From NCBI GenBank assembly GCA_003136675.1, contig PLFE01000077.1, positions 1-45,705 on the forward strand: a stretch of DNA of 45,705 nt, written 5' to 3'. The stretch is from Bryobacterales bacterium. Lineage in GTDB: Bacteria > Acidobacteriota > Terriglobia > Bryobacterales > Bryobacteraceae. Positions 34,443 through 43,109 of this stretch are shown here, in pieces. The translations under genes and the position numbers were made by a program. The first letter of the stretch is position 1; each line of letters starts with the position of its first letter. The notes below the pieces were generated by a model. It saw nothing but the letters and a program-made list of their open reading frames with translations. It ran no database searches and was not told the DNA's origin.

Positions 34443-34466
34443 GTTTTGGACGATTTCGTCCCAAAT
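34443..34466. promoter_or_regulatory. Inverted repeat, possible operator
   Basis: ttttggacga-tt-tcgtcccaaa is near-palindromic: the arms match at 9 of 10 positions. The centre is only 2 bases, so it suits a dimeric DNA-binding protein more than an RNA hairpin. It sits about 75 bases upstream of the small membrane protein start. No known regulator is assigned. Confidence 0.4.
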
Positions 34467-34595
34467 TTTGCCGTTGTATTACCATTCCGTCACCCAATAA
34501 AGAGCGCCTGCGGACGCTAATAACAAACCTTTATTGTGCAAGCGCGGGTGTGGAATCGCCATAGGGAAATTCCCCCGCGAAATTCGGTTGGAGCA

Positions 34596-36215
34596 CTACT
34601 TGACTTTGATGGGGTCGAGGACCATTCCGAGTCCATCGAGCAGGGTCCAGGTGGCGCGCTGATAGCTGATCCAGGCCTGCTGGTAGACCACGTTCGCGTC
34701 GAGCAGGGCGCTTTCGGAGGTAGCGAGCTGGTTTTGAGAACCGAGAAGTTCGAAGGCGGTACTGGATCCGAGTTCGTATTTCTGCTGTTCCGCATCCACG
34801 TTTTTAACGGAGAGGTCGCGGGCGGTGATGGCCGCTTCAATGGTGGCGGCGGCCAGTTCGATGCTGTTGATCGCCTGGCGGACATCGAGCGTGATCTGTT
34901 GCTGCACCTGGCGCTCGCTATAGCGATCGCGCGTTTTGTTGACCAGCGCGTCGGACAATTGCGCGGAGGCGGCGCTGTTGCGAAACGGAAGAACCAGTTG
35001 CAGCGCTCCGCCGTAGGTGGGGTATGCAAAGCTGAGGGACTGGCCCAGCGTGGTTCCGAAACCGGTGGACGCGGCGGGCGTGGTCACGCCCAGCGGCCCG
35101 ATGACAGCGGCGCTTAATCCGTTCAGACCAGATCCCGAGCCTTGCGCAATCAAATCCAGCCGCGGCTTTAAGGAATTGCGGGCAATATCCGCGTTAATCT
35201 GGTCCACACCCACGCGGCGGTGGGCGGCGCTCAATTCGGGCCGGGCGCGCATGGCTTCTTCCAGAGCCTGGTCGAAGGGGTGAACGTCGGAACGCGGCGG
35301 AAGGGCAGCGGGGTCGTCTTCCAGCACGATATCGAGGGCACGGAATTGCGGCGTGAGATCTGCGCCGATCAGCCGGCGCAGGCCGTCGAGCGAAGCTTTG
35401 TAGGTATACTCGGCCTCCACCAAGCCACGCTTGCGATCCGCCACCTGGCTTTCGGATTGGTAAATGTCGAGGCTCGCAATGGCCCCTAACTCGAGAGCCT
35501 GCTTGTCATGCGCGTAGGATTTCTGCGCCAGATCGAAAGTCTGCCGCTCGACCCGGATATTGTCGCGATCGCGAATGGCGCTCCAATACTGCGTGGCCGC
35601 GAGCGCCACGGTGTCCGCAATGGAAGCGGCGCTGATCTCCGACGTGATCTGCAACTGGGAGCGCGCGATTTGAAGCGGGCCGCGATTCTCGATGTTGTTC
35701 CGGTCACGCCAAAGGGGCTGGAGGATCTGAAGGCTCAATGCGCCGAAGGTGTTGGGATTGAAGAAATCGAACGCGTCATTGGTGGAACTGCGGACCGCTG
35801 TGTAGCCCGCGTTGACGGTCTCACCCGTGGGTAAAATCTGCTGGTAGCTCAGGGAAGAAGTCTGCGTGAGATCGCTCAGCGTGGCCGCGCCGCTGATCTG
35901 CGTGAATTGCGGCGAAACGGATCGCTCCGCGTTAAAGCTGGCTGAAAACTGAGGGTCGTAGGGAGCTTTAGCGGCCGTGATGGCGTCGACCGCGTTATAG
36001 ACTTCGAGCCGCGTGAGGGCGATGTCAGTGTTGTTTTTCAGCACCAGTTCCAGGAAGTCTTTGAGCTTGAGATGGAGCTTGCCATCCACCAGGCGTTCGT
36101 TAATACCCTGGACGGGACGCACATCCACATTGGGCGGCTGGTAGCGATAAGGAAACGTGGCTGCGCCGAGGGGAAGCTGCAGGAGAAGTAACAAGGTGGA
36201 TACGGACCTACTCAT
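34596..36215 (-). CDS. TolC-type outer-membrane efflux protein
   Basis: 539 residues, signal peptide (VSTLLLLLQLPLGAATF). Two OEP domains form the alpha-helical barrel. Seen in order are LKLKDFLELVLKNNTDIALT, then ALSLQILQPLWRDRNNIENR, the helical DRDNIRVERQTFDLAQKSYA and the second-half AGPVN-like repeat LGAIASLDIYQSESQVADRK. A C-terminal equivalent is KYELGSSTAFELLGSQNQLA. It would provide the outer-membrane exit channel for the pump encoded upstream. The ATG lies 8 bases inside the permease gene. It is the last gene of the efflux operon. Confidence 0.9.
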   Translation of the reverse strand: MSRSVSTLLLLLQLPLGAATFPYRYQPPNVDVRPVQGINERLVDGKLHLKLKDFLELVLKNNTDIALTRLEVYNAVDAITAAKAPYDPQFSASFNAERSVSPQFTQISGAATLSDLTQTSSLSYQQILPTGETVNAGYTAVRSSTNDAFDFFNPNTFGALSLQILQPLWRDRNNIENRGPLQIARSQLQITSEISAASIADTVALAATQYWSAIRDRDNIRVERQTFDLAQKSYAHDKQALELGAIASLDIYQSESQVADRKRGLVEAEYTYKASLDGLRRLIGADLTPQFRALDIVLEDDPAALPPRSDVHPFDQALEEAMRARPELSAAHRRVGVDQINADIARNSLKPRLDLIAQGSGSGLNGLSAAVIGPLGVTTPAASTGFGTTLGQSLSFAYPTYGGALQLVLPFRNSAASAQLSDALVNKTRDRYSERQVQQQITLDVRQAINSIELAAATIEAAITARDLSVKNVDAEQQKYELGSSTAFELLGSQNQLATSESALLDANVVYQQAWISYQRATWTLLDGLGMVLDPIKVK

Positions 36216-37461
36216 AACGCAGTGCCTCGATGGGATCGATGCGCGATGCCTTACGAGCCGGGTAGATGCCGAACACCAACCCGACGGCCACCGAAACGCC
36301 GAATGCGATTGCGATGGAAGAAGGCGTGACGATGGTCTTCCATTCCGCCGCCCGCGCGATCAACCAGGATAGAAAGTAACCGAAAGCGATGCCCACTAGC
36401 CCTCCGCCAATTGAGATAAGAACAGACTCCAGAAGAAACTGCCGGATAATGTCGCTGCGGCGCGCGCCAATGGCCCGGCGGACGCCAATCTCGCGCGTGC
36501 GCTCGAGGACGGTGGCCAGCACGATGTTCATGATTCCGATGCCGCCCACCAGCAGTGAAATGGCGGCGATGGCCACCATCACATAGGTAAAGATGGACTG
36601 CGAGCGCTGCTGCTCGGCCAGCAGTTCGGCGGGAATGGTGACGGCGTAATCGGCGATGTTGTGATGCGTCGAATTCAGGATGGCGGATACTACTTTGGCG
36701 GACGCGGAACTGTCTGAGCCTGGTTTCAAACGCATATCAACACCGGCCAGGTCATCCTTCAAACTCTCGCCGGTTTCGAAGCGGTACTGAAACGTATTCA
36801 GGGGTATATAGATGATGTTGTTGAGATCGGGCGCCAGGCCGCCGGCGCCGGAACTGACCTGTGCTTTCAGCACTCCGACCACGCGCAGCCAGCTTTGGTC
36901 AACTTTCACAAAGCCATTTACCGCCGGGCCAAAGCCCAGCATGGAGATTTTGGCGGCCTCACCCATCACGCACACTGCGCTTGCCGACTTATCTTCCATC
37001 TGGGTGAAAGGTCTACCTTCGGCAAACCTCCAGTTGTGAATATCGGCATACGAAGGGTTGACGCCAAACAGCTCTGGGATGTCCTGCGCAGGTTTGGGCA
37101 ATACGCGCGAAGGATGCATGTCGCGCCGGGCGGAAATCAGTTCCAGTGCGTCGACGTTGGCGCTCAGAATGCGTATATCGCGCTCGGTAAGCCCTGGAGA
37201 CGAGCGCCGGCGCTGCTGCAATTCCTGTTGGCTGGTGGCAGGGCGGGATTCCACCAGAAGATTTCTAACTCCTAATTGCTCGATGAAACGCAGCGATTCC
37301 TCGCGGGCTCCCGCGCCAATGGCCAGCATGCCGATTACAGCGCCCACACCGAAGATGATCCCCAGAGCGGTAAGGAGGGTGCGCGTTTTTTGGCCCCACA
37401 GATTCTGGGCGGCTAGAGCGAGATCGGAGAAGTAGCGCGTGACGGAGGTGAATCGGATCAT
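36208..37461 (-). CDS. ABC transporter permease, MacB/FtsX type, without ATPase domain
   Basis: 417 residues. An N-terminal membrane helix (TRTLLTALGIIFGVGAVIGM) is followed by a MacB-type periplasmic domain of about 230 residues and the FtsX membrane domain with three segments: IFTYVMVAIAAISLLVGGIG, SVLISIGGGLVGIAFGYFL and IAIAFGVSVAVGLVFGIYPA. The ERTREIGVRRAIGARR coupling helix and PARKASRIDPIEALRYE end are characteristic. Classical MacB fuses a nucleotide-binding domain at the N-terminus; here it is absent, and no ATPase gene is seen in the operon. The start overlaps the previous adaptor's stop by 4 bases (ATGA). Confidence 0.92.
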   Translation of the reverse strand: MIRFTSVTRYFSDLALAAQNLWGQKTRTLLTALGIIFGVGAVIGMLAIGAGAREESLRFIEQLGVRNLLVESRPATSQQELQQRRRSSPGLTERDIRILSANVDALELISARRDMHPSRVLPKPAQDIPELFGVNPSYADIHNWRFAEGRPFTQMEDKSASAVCVMGEAAKISMLGFGPAVNGFVKVDQSWLRVVGVLKAQVSSGAGGLAPDLNNIIYIPLNTFQYRFETGESLKDDLAGVDMRLKPGSDSSASAKVVSAILNSTHHNIADYAVTIPAELLAEQQRSQSIFTYVMVAIAAISLLVGGIGIMNIVLATVLERTREIGVRRAIGARRSDIIRQFLLESVLISIGGGLVGIAFGYFLSWLIARAAEWKTIVTPSSIAIAFGVSVAVGLVFGIYPARKASRIDPIEALRYE

Positions 37462-38807
37462 TTCGGAAGCGCGGACGCGGCGCTCGCCGCAGTCTTTTTC
37501 TTGGCCATTTCCAATGGATTTGAGAGCGCCACTTCCTGGCCTTCGCGCAAGCCGGAGACGATCACGCGCGTTTCATTGCGCCGGACCAAGGTCACATCTT
37601 TCGGTGTAAAGGCCGCTCCGGAGCGGACAAAAACGTAGGTGCGGCCGTCGCTTTCAAACAGCGCCTGCGCGGGCAGCCAGAGAACGTTGCGCAATTCGTC
37701 GGTGGTGACGACGATTCTTGCGCTCATGCCCGGGCGCAATTCCGGTGACGGATTATCCAGGGTAAGTTTGCATTCGAAATTCCGGTCCCACGGCGGTCCC
37801 GTGGTGCTGCCGAGATCTTTGATATGGCCGACGAAATCGCGGTTCGGGATGGCAATGATGTTGACGGCCACCTTCTGGCCGGTGGCCAGATGGCCGCGAT
37901 CGAGTTCCCCGATTTTGGCGCCGATTTCCCAGTTCTGGAGGTCCGGTATCTCCGCGATCGCCATACCGGGACGAACGGAATCTCCCACCTGGAACAACGG
38001 CATCACCATGCCGCTGAAGAAGAATCCATTGATGTTCGTGTTCGCTTTCAGCGCAACGTAGCCGCCGCGATGGGCCCGCAGGGTCATGGATTCGATGTTG
38101 CGCTTCGCCGTGGCCGCCTGCGATTCGGTCTTGCCGCGGCCGGCCTGCTGCACCGCCATGGCGGCGTCATTGGTCGCTTTGCGATTCGCCAGGTTGTGCT
38201 GCAACTGGTTGAGATGATCCCGCGCGGCATCCACGGCGAGATCATTTTGCTTGGCGGTGATCGCGGGTACGATGGGATTTCGGCGCGCCTCCAGTTGGGC
38301 AAGTTTCAGATCGGATTCCGCTTTCAGCAGGGCGTAGCGATCTTCCTCGTCCTGCGCATCGCCGAGCGCCTTGGCCTGGACGATCTTCTGATCGGCTTCG
38401 GCCAGGTCGGCTTCGGCCTCGCGCAGCTTGAACTCCTGCTCGGTGGTATCGAACTGCGCGACCACATCGCCGGCTTTCACGGGTTCACCGGTCTTGCGCA
38501 GCGAGACGATGTGCAGTTCGGAACCGCCCATCATGGGCGCCGTCAGTTCGTCCGGGTTGGTTCCGCGCAGATCGCCTTTTGCGGTAATCGAGAGGCTGAG
38601 GTCGCCCCGCTTTACCCTGGCGGTCGGCACGGTGGGGACGGCGGGGGTGATCAGGGCGCGGTAAGCGCGGAAACCATACCACCCTAGCGCGGCCAAGCCG
38701 GCGGCGAGAATGAATCCGGTGAAAAGACGCCGGGGCAGTTTCGACCGCTTTGGAACGGGCTTGTGCGCCTGCAAGGCTGACGGCGTGGGAATGGTCGCCG
38801 CACTCAT
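37458..38807 (-). CDS. Periplasmic adaptor (membrane fusion) protein 1 of the efflux operon
   Basis: 449 residues, single membrane anchor near the N-terminus (LFTGFILAAGLAALGWYGFR). MacA/HlyD-type: a lipoyl-like half (LRKTGEPVKAGDVVAQFD), a long coiled-coil hairpin (LREAEADLAEADQKIVQAKA followed by a long charged helix), the returning lipoyl half (LRAHRGGYVALK) and a beta-barrel domain (IPNRDFVGHIKDLGS). The C-terminus has a proximal domain (LPAQALFESDGRTYVFVRSG). It would bridge the permease to TolC. Gene order places it next to the permease, and ATGA overlaps couple both neighbours. It is the longest of the three adaptors. Confidence 0.9.
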   Translation of the reverse strand: MSAATIPTPSALQAHKPVPKRSKLPRRLFTGFILAAGLAALGWYGFRAYRALITPAVPTVPTARVKRGDLSLSITAKGDLRGTNPDELTAPMMGGSELHIVSLRKTGEPVKAGDVVAQFDTTEQEFKLREAEADLAEADQKIVQAKALGDAQDEEDRYALLKAESDLKLAQLEARRNPIVPAITAKQNDLAVDAARDHLNQLQHNLANRKATNDAAMAVQQAGRGKTESQAATAKRNIESMTLRAHRGGYVALKANTNINGFFFSGMVMPLFQVGDSVRPGMAIAEIPDLQNWEIGAKIGELDRGHLATGQKVAVNIIAIPNRDFVGHIKDLGSTTGPPWDRNFECKLTLDNPSPELRPGMSARIVVTTDELRNVLWLPAQALFESDGRTYVFVRSGAAFTPKDVTLVRRNETRVIVSGLREGQEVALSNPLEMAKKKTAASAASALPK

Positions 38808-40075
38808 TGCGGGTTCTCCTTGGGAGACTCGGCGTCTTTGGGCGGCTCGGCCAGCGCTACCAGACTGCCGGCGGCAATGCCTTCGACGGCGATTTCATCC
38901 GGGTTGCGCGCGGTCACTTTCACCTCCACCGGGCGGTATCCGTCGTTCGTCTTAAGGTACACAACGGGTTTGCCGTGAAGCGCGAATAAGGCCTTCGCGG
39001 GAATGCTGATTGCGCCGGGGATACTGGTCTCGACGATATCCGCGCCGCCATTCATGCCGGGCCGCATACGCGGATCGGGTTTTTCGATCGATGCATAGGC
39101 CTTGAAGCTACTTGTGACCGGCCCTTCGTCGAAGCTACGCTCGGTGAGCGGACTGATGTAATCCAGTTTGGCGTGAAGAGTTTTCTCCGGGAAGGCGTCC
39201 ACGCGGACCAGCACGGCATCGCCTGCGTTAATGCGCCCCCGGTCCACTTCTTCCACCTTACTTTCCATCTGAAGCGTCGAAAGATCGGGAATGTTGGCCA
39301 GGGCGCCGCCGGGCCAGGCGTGATCGCCCACCTTGAAAGGCTGCGCATTCATCCAGCCTTGCGAGTAATTGCGCAGGTAGTTGATGACGCCGTCGGTGGG
39401 GCTTTTCAATTCCATGAGTGACAAACGGTGTTCGGTGAGAGTGACCTGTGTCTGCGCGGCATCCCGCAGACGCGTGAGCGAAGCGATCTTGGCTTCGTCC
39501 GAAGCCTTGTGCAAATCGGTCGCGGCTTGCTGGACCTTCAGCTTTTCCTCCGCCATGCCGAGATCGATCTGGCTCTCCTGGCCTTTGATGGCGCTCACGA
39601 TAGCCTGTTTTGAAACCTCCAGGCGGGCGGTCTCCACCGCATAGGTTGCATTGGCCGAATCGAGCTTGTCCTGATCGGCGGTGATTTTCGATTGCGCGAC
39701 GGCCTGATCTAAAGAAGACTGCGCCTGCTTCAAATCCGCCGTCTTTTCCTTCAAGTCCTGCTGCGAACGGCTCGGATCGAACCGGATGACGACCTGCCCG
39801 GCTTTCACTTCGCTGCCTCCCGGCGCCAGCCAGATAATCTGCAAATCCGGAACATCGCGGGGCGCGGAGAGCGCCATGGAGCGGCTGGCTGTGAGTTCGC
39901 CCCGGCATCGTACGAGGACCAGGAAATCGCCTTTACGCGCGGGCGCCGTAGGTAGAGAGAGAACGGATCGCGACCGCTGGAACTCGCGCAAGGCGAAGCC
40001 GGAGCCGGCTAGGAGCACCAGGCCGATCGAGATGCGCAGCCAGAGATTGAAACGCCTGCTGAGTGTTCGGCTCAT
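38804..40075 (-). CDS. Periplasmic adaptor (membrane fusion) protein 2 of the efflux operon
   Basis: 423 residues, N-terminal anchor (LWLRISIGLVLLAGSGFALR). HlyD/MacA-like: lipoyl half LAPGGSEVKAGQVVIRFDPS, coiled coil LKEKTADLKQAQSSLDQAVA through VQQAATDLHKASDEAK, second lipoyl LMELKSPTDGVINYL and barrel domain YISPLTERSFDEGPVTSSF. The C-terminal domain ends with the basic/proline-rich PPKDAESPKENPQ. It overlaps its neighbours by 4 bases (ATGA) on both sides. Together with the other two adaptors it indicates a hetero-oligomeric or alternative adaptor ring. Confidence 0.9.
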   Translation of the reverse strand: MSRTLSRRFNLWLRISIGLVLLAGSGFALREFQRSRSVLSLPTAPARKGDFLVLVRCRGELTASRSMALSAPRDVPDLQIIWLAPGGSEVKAGQVVIRFDPSRSQQDLKEKTADLKQAQSSLDQAVAQSKITADQDKLDSANATYAVETARLEVSKQAIVSAIKGQESQIDLGMAEEKLKVQQAATDLHKASDEAKIASLTRLRDAAQTQVTLTEHRLSLMELKSPTDGVINYLRNYSQGWMNAQPFKVGDHAWPGGALANIPDLSTLQMESKVEEVDRGRINAGDAVLVRVDAFPEKTLHAKLDYISPLTERSFDEGPVTSSFKAYASIEKPDPRMRPGMNGGADIVETSIPGAISIPAKALFALHGKPVVYLKTNDGYRPVEVKVTARNPDEIAVEGIAAGSLVALAEPPKDAESPKENPQ

Positions 40076-41022
40076 TGGATGTCGAGCGCCGCTGAAAGAT
40101 CGGGCATCAGATGCGGATCTCGCTGGTCGAGCCGAAAGCGGGCGGAAAAGGTGCGCACGGAGCTATCCATCCCCGACGTGGCCACCGGGCTGGCCGATTC
40201 GAAGTGCGCCGTGAAGGAGAGATCGGGAAAGGCGTCGAGGTGCACCACCGCCTTCGCGCCGGGGACAAGCACCGCGCCATCCGGTTCGCCGACGTTGACG
40301 TCCACCTCCATGTCCCCGGGATCGAACAACTGCAGCAGCGCGGACCCCGGCCACAATTGATCGCCTTCCTGGGCGTGCCCCATGGACTGATTCCGGTAGA
40401 CATTCTGCAGCGCCACCATTCCGTGAAGGGGCGCGTGCACCGATAGCTTTTGCAAGTTGCCATTCTGCCTTTCGACGGCTATTTTCTGACGGTCTCTTTG
40501 CAGTTCGAGTACCCGAATCTCGGCGGCTTCGGCCGCGTCGTGGAACTTGTTCGATTTTTCGAGACTGGCCGCGTGAATCTGCGCGTCCTCCAGTTTCGCC
40601 GCGTTCTTTTCCTGCTCGATCTTGCTGAGGATGGGGCCCTTCTTGATTTCGATCTGCGCCTTTTTCAGATCGGACTGGGCTTGTTGCAGATCTGACGCGC
40701 GCTTTTCGGCGTTGCTTCTGTGCTCGGCAACCTTTTGTTCCACCTGGTGGGTGAGGTCGTCGAACTTGGATTGGACGTCGAGCAGGAGCTTGAGTTCGGC
40801 GGTTCGATCGAATTCCGCTAAAAGGTCACCCTCGCGCACGGTCACTCCGTTTTGGACGAGCCTGGCAAGCGTAATGCTCCCGCCCTGGCCCTGAATCTGA
40901 GGAACCTGAACGGTAACGGCGTGTACGGCCTGGATGGTGCCGGTGGCGCGGACCTTCACGGGCTGGGCGGCGACCGACCAGGTGGCCAGAAAAAGCACGA
41001 TTCCGAAGGGCGTTTTGTTCAC
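40072..41022 (-). CDS. Periplasmic adaptor (membrane fusion) protein 3 of the efflux operon
   Basis: 316 residues from a GTG start with AGGA 5 bases upstream; first gene of the operon. It has a signal peptide (GIVLFLATWSVAAQP) and no extra anchor, so it is likely fully periplasmic. HlyD-like parts: LVQNGVTVREGDLLAEFDRT, a coiled coil (KFDDLTHQVEQKVAEHRSNA, then ASDLQQAQSDLKKAQIEI), LSVHAPLHGMVALQNVYR and the barrel-domain VVHLDAFPDLSFTAHFESAS. It is shorter than its two partners because the C-terminal proximal domain is missing. It overlaps the second adaptor by 4 bases. Confidence 0.88.
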   Translation of the reverse strand: MNKTPFGIVLFLATWSVAAQPVKVRATGTIQAVHAVTVQVPQIQGQGGSITLARLVQNGVTVREGDLLAEFDRTAELKLLLDVQSKFDDLTHQVEQKVAEHRSNAEKRASDLQQAQSDLKKAQIEIKKGPILSKIEQEKNAAKLEDAQIHAASLEKSNKFHDAAEAAEIRVLELQRDRQKIAVERQNGNLQKLSVHAPLHGMVALQNVYRNQSMGHAQEGDQLWPGSALLQLFDPGDMEVDVNVGEPDGAVLVPGAKAVVHLDAFPDLSFTAHFESASPVATSGMDSSVRTFSARFRLDQRDPHLMPDLSAALDIQ

Positions 41023-41126
41023 GGTTCCTATTAGTTTCCCACCAGGCTGTTAGCTCTGACGCGCCGCACAAGCAAAGCGTTTAGTGAAAGACGTTGAAGA
41101 GCGGGTTCAGTTAGTTAACACAGAAA

Positions 41127-41357
41127 TTACCGTTTCAGTGAAAGCTCGAACCGAACACCTTCCGTCTTCTGTATCGCGGTGAGTATGACGGCAAGGTTCG
41201 CGGCGGAAGGGCTACCTTTTGGCCCCAGCATTCGCATCAAGCTCTTGGCGGGAATCTGCGTGTGTCTCTCAAGACCTGGAAATCCGACAGTCGCGTTGAC
41301 GTAATCGCGCAGGACAGCCTTGCCGGTGGGAAGATCGCCGTTGAGGACGCACTCCAC
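41127..41357 (-). CDS. Antitoxin-like helix-turn-helix protein, N-terminus damaged
   Basis: 76 residues from a GTG at 41357. The sequence matches HTH proteins of the HigA-like/addiction-antidote class: KAVLRDYVNATVGFPGLERH, then IPAKSLMRMLGPKGSPSAAN and LAVILTAIQKTEGVRFEL. Translation in the same frame continues upstream to 41459 with family-like residues (IRARAQRDQDFRQALLREAV) but without a normal start codon; a stop lies just beyond. The GTG at 41357 therefore begins inside the domain, and the gene looks damaged or uses an unusual start. A RelE/HigB-type toxin partner was not seen next to it. It sits between the efflux operon and the PEGA protease and could act on either, but that is speculation. 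Confidence 0.6.
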   Translation of the reverse strand: MECVLNGDLPTGKAVLRDYVNATVGFPGLERHTQIPAKSLMRMLGPKGSPSAANLAVILTAIQKTEGVRFELSLKR

Positions 41358-41509
41358 AGCCTCGCGGAGAAGAGCTTGGCGGAAGTCCTGGTCGCGTTGC
41401 GCCCGCGCTCGGATCGTTTGGCATCCTTTCCAGTCGGAAAACGAAGACGTCGCGACAGTTCAGTAAGTCTCCGAGACTGCGGTCCAGAGTGCGCAGAGAA
41501 CCAAGCGGT

Positions 41510-42799
41510 TCACTTTCGGAGCACGGCCCGCAGACTTACCTCACTATCCTCAAGCACTTCCAGGTCTCTGTGCCACTCTGTTCCATCTGGGGCTTTTACT
41601 TCGATTTTGTGAAGACCCGCCGGAAGGCTGAAGACCGCCGGCGCATTTCCAACAAACCTGGCGTCGATCGTGATGTCCGCGCCGTCGATATCGGAAGTGA
41701 TTGACACCTTTCCTTTCCCTCGATGCTCGGTCTGGTGGGCCGCGCCTGGCGAAGTCATGTTCGGATAGAAGCGGCCGAGCACCGAAAGCAAGTCGTTGGA
41801 ACTCAGGGCAAATCCGATTCCTTGCAATGGCCGACCATCGCTGGAGACAAAAGGCTTTTGGGTCGTGATGCCAACAACGTCGCCGGCGCTGTTCAACAAA
41901 GGTCCACCGCTGTTTCCCGGGTTAATGGCCGCATCGGTCTGAATCCACGTCCCAGGCTCTCCCGGCATTGGCCCCACACCGCCTACGACACCCTTTGTGA
42001 CCGAGTTCTGAAATCCTTTGCTCGGTGTACCGATCGCAACGACACTGCTGCCGGGTCGAACCGAAGCCGCATCCGCCAGTTGGAGATGAGGAAAATCGGA
42101 GCCTTCCAATTTCACTAATGCGATGTCGAGCGCGGGATCAATGTACACAACCTTTGCCTGAAAACTCTGCCCGTTAACACAGACCGCAGTCAATTCGCTT
42201 TGTCCCCTGGCGACGTGGGCATTTGTTACAGCAACTCCACTACTCCCAACGAGAAATCCTGATCCCGTCCCTTCGGCGGTTCGAAGCACTAAAACCGCAG
42301 GGCCTGCCAGACTGACAATTTCTTCTGTGGCCATCGGCGGCTTCAACGTTGCTGGGGCTGCGTTCGACAAGCTCACCTGAACGTTCCCGGTGAAAGCGGT
42401 GGCCGCCGTTTCGAGCTTGAAGTTGAAGCTGTCGGACTTTAGTATCCAAATATCCCCGTGGTTAACTCCGTTGAGGGTGACGAATGGCGTGGGCCCCTCA
42501 GCGAGATCGACCTCCTTCGTTAGGTACCCGCTCAAACTTAGTCGCAGGTGAATTTGGTGGCGAAGAAACCTGGTGAAGACCGACTTGCCTCCCTTAACGT
42601 AACTGCTTGGGATCTCCTCGCTGTATGGTGTAGTGCCGACGACGATGCCATCGAGTTCAACCGAGGCGCCAGCGGGTTGGCTAACGATTGTGAGGTACGT
42701 CTTGGCGCAAGCCGGACTCGATATAAAGGAGTCCAGCGCCACGCTGACAAGGACGAGACGCAATGCGATTCGGACAGATAACTGTGAACTGGGCCGCAA
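41510..42799 (-). CDS. Trypsin-like serine protease flanked by PEGA domains
   Basis: 429 residues from the TTG at 42799, supported by AAGGAG at 42806-42811, 6 bases upstream. There is a signal peptide (IALRLVLVSVALDSFISSPA). An N-terminal PEGA domain (residues about 34-105, QPAGASVELDGIVVGTTPYS) is followed by an S1C (DegP/HtrA-like) protease with His195 in TNAHV, Asp225 in DIALVKL and Ser297 in GNSGGP. A second PEGA domain lies near the C-terminus (about 365-429, DIDGADITIDARFVGNAPAV, FSLPAGLHKIEVKAPDGTEW). There is no PDZ domain. PEGA domains are surface-associated sandwiches of uncertain ligand. The protease is likely active in the periplasm or on the surface. Confidence 0.85.
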   Translation of the reverse strand: MRPSSQLSVRIALRLVLVSVALDSFISSPACAKTYLTIVSQPAGASVELDGIVVGTTPYSEEIPSSYVKGGKSVFTRFLRHQIHLRLSLSGYLTKEVDLAEGPTPFVTLNGVNHGDIWILKSDSFNFKLETAATAFTGNVQVSLSNAAPATLKPPMATEEIVSLAGPAVLVLRTAEGTGSGFLVGSSGVAVTNAHVARGQSELTAVCVNGQSFQAKVVYIDPALDIALVKLEGSDFPHLQLADAASVRPGSSVVAIGTPSKGFQNSVTKGVVGGVGPMPGEPGTWIQTDAAINPGNSGGPLLNSAGDVVGITTQKPFVSSDGRPLQGIGFALSSNDLLSVLGRFYPNMTSPGAAHQTEHRGKGKVSITSDIDGADITIDARFVGNAPAVFSLPAGLHKIEVKAPDGTEWHRDLEVLEDSEVSLRAVLRK

Positions 42800-43109
42800 A
42801 GGCTACTCCTTAAATCGCTAGGTAGTGTAACACGCTGGCTGCGCTTCTTACTGGCTCTCGCTTTAGGGAACGGACTTTTCCTTTCCGCTTGCCTTGAAAC
42901 CCTTTACCGGCGTGCTGCGAGAGGCTTGCAGTCAGTCGCGCGATAGGGTGCCCCTGCGATCACGTTCGTCGTGGTTTGCACCAACTGGAGCACGGCATAC
43001 TGGTATCTCGCATTCTGCACCAACGGATGCTGCCGGAACGGCAGGACTTCGATGATCAGGACTTCGACGCAGCTCAGTAGGATTCGCTGAAACGATATGC
43101 TTTCGAGTG
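42800..43109. other. Intergenic region between divergent genes
   Basis: About 310 bases between the PEGA protease (minus) and the mutarotase-like gene (plus). It contains the Shine-Dalgarno AAGGAG of the protease gene (42806-42811). No gene or clear promoter was identified. Confidence 0.4.
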
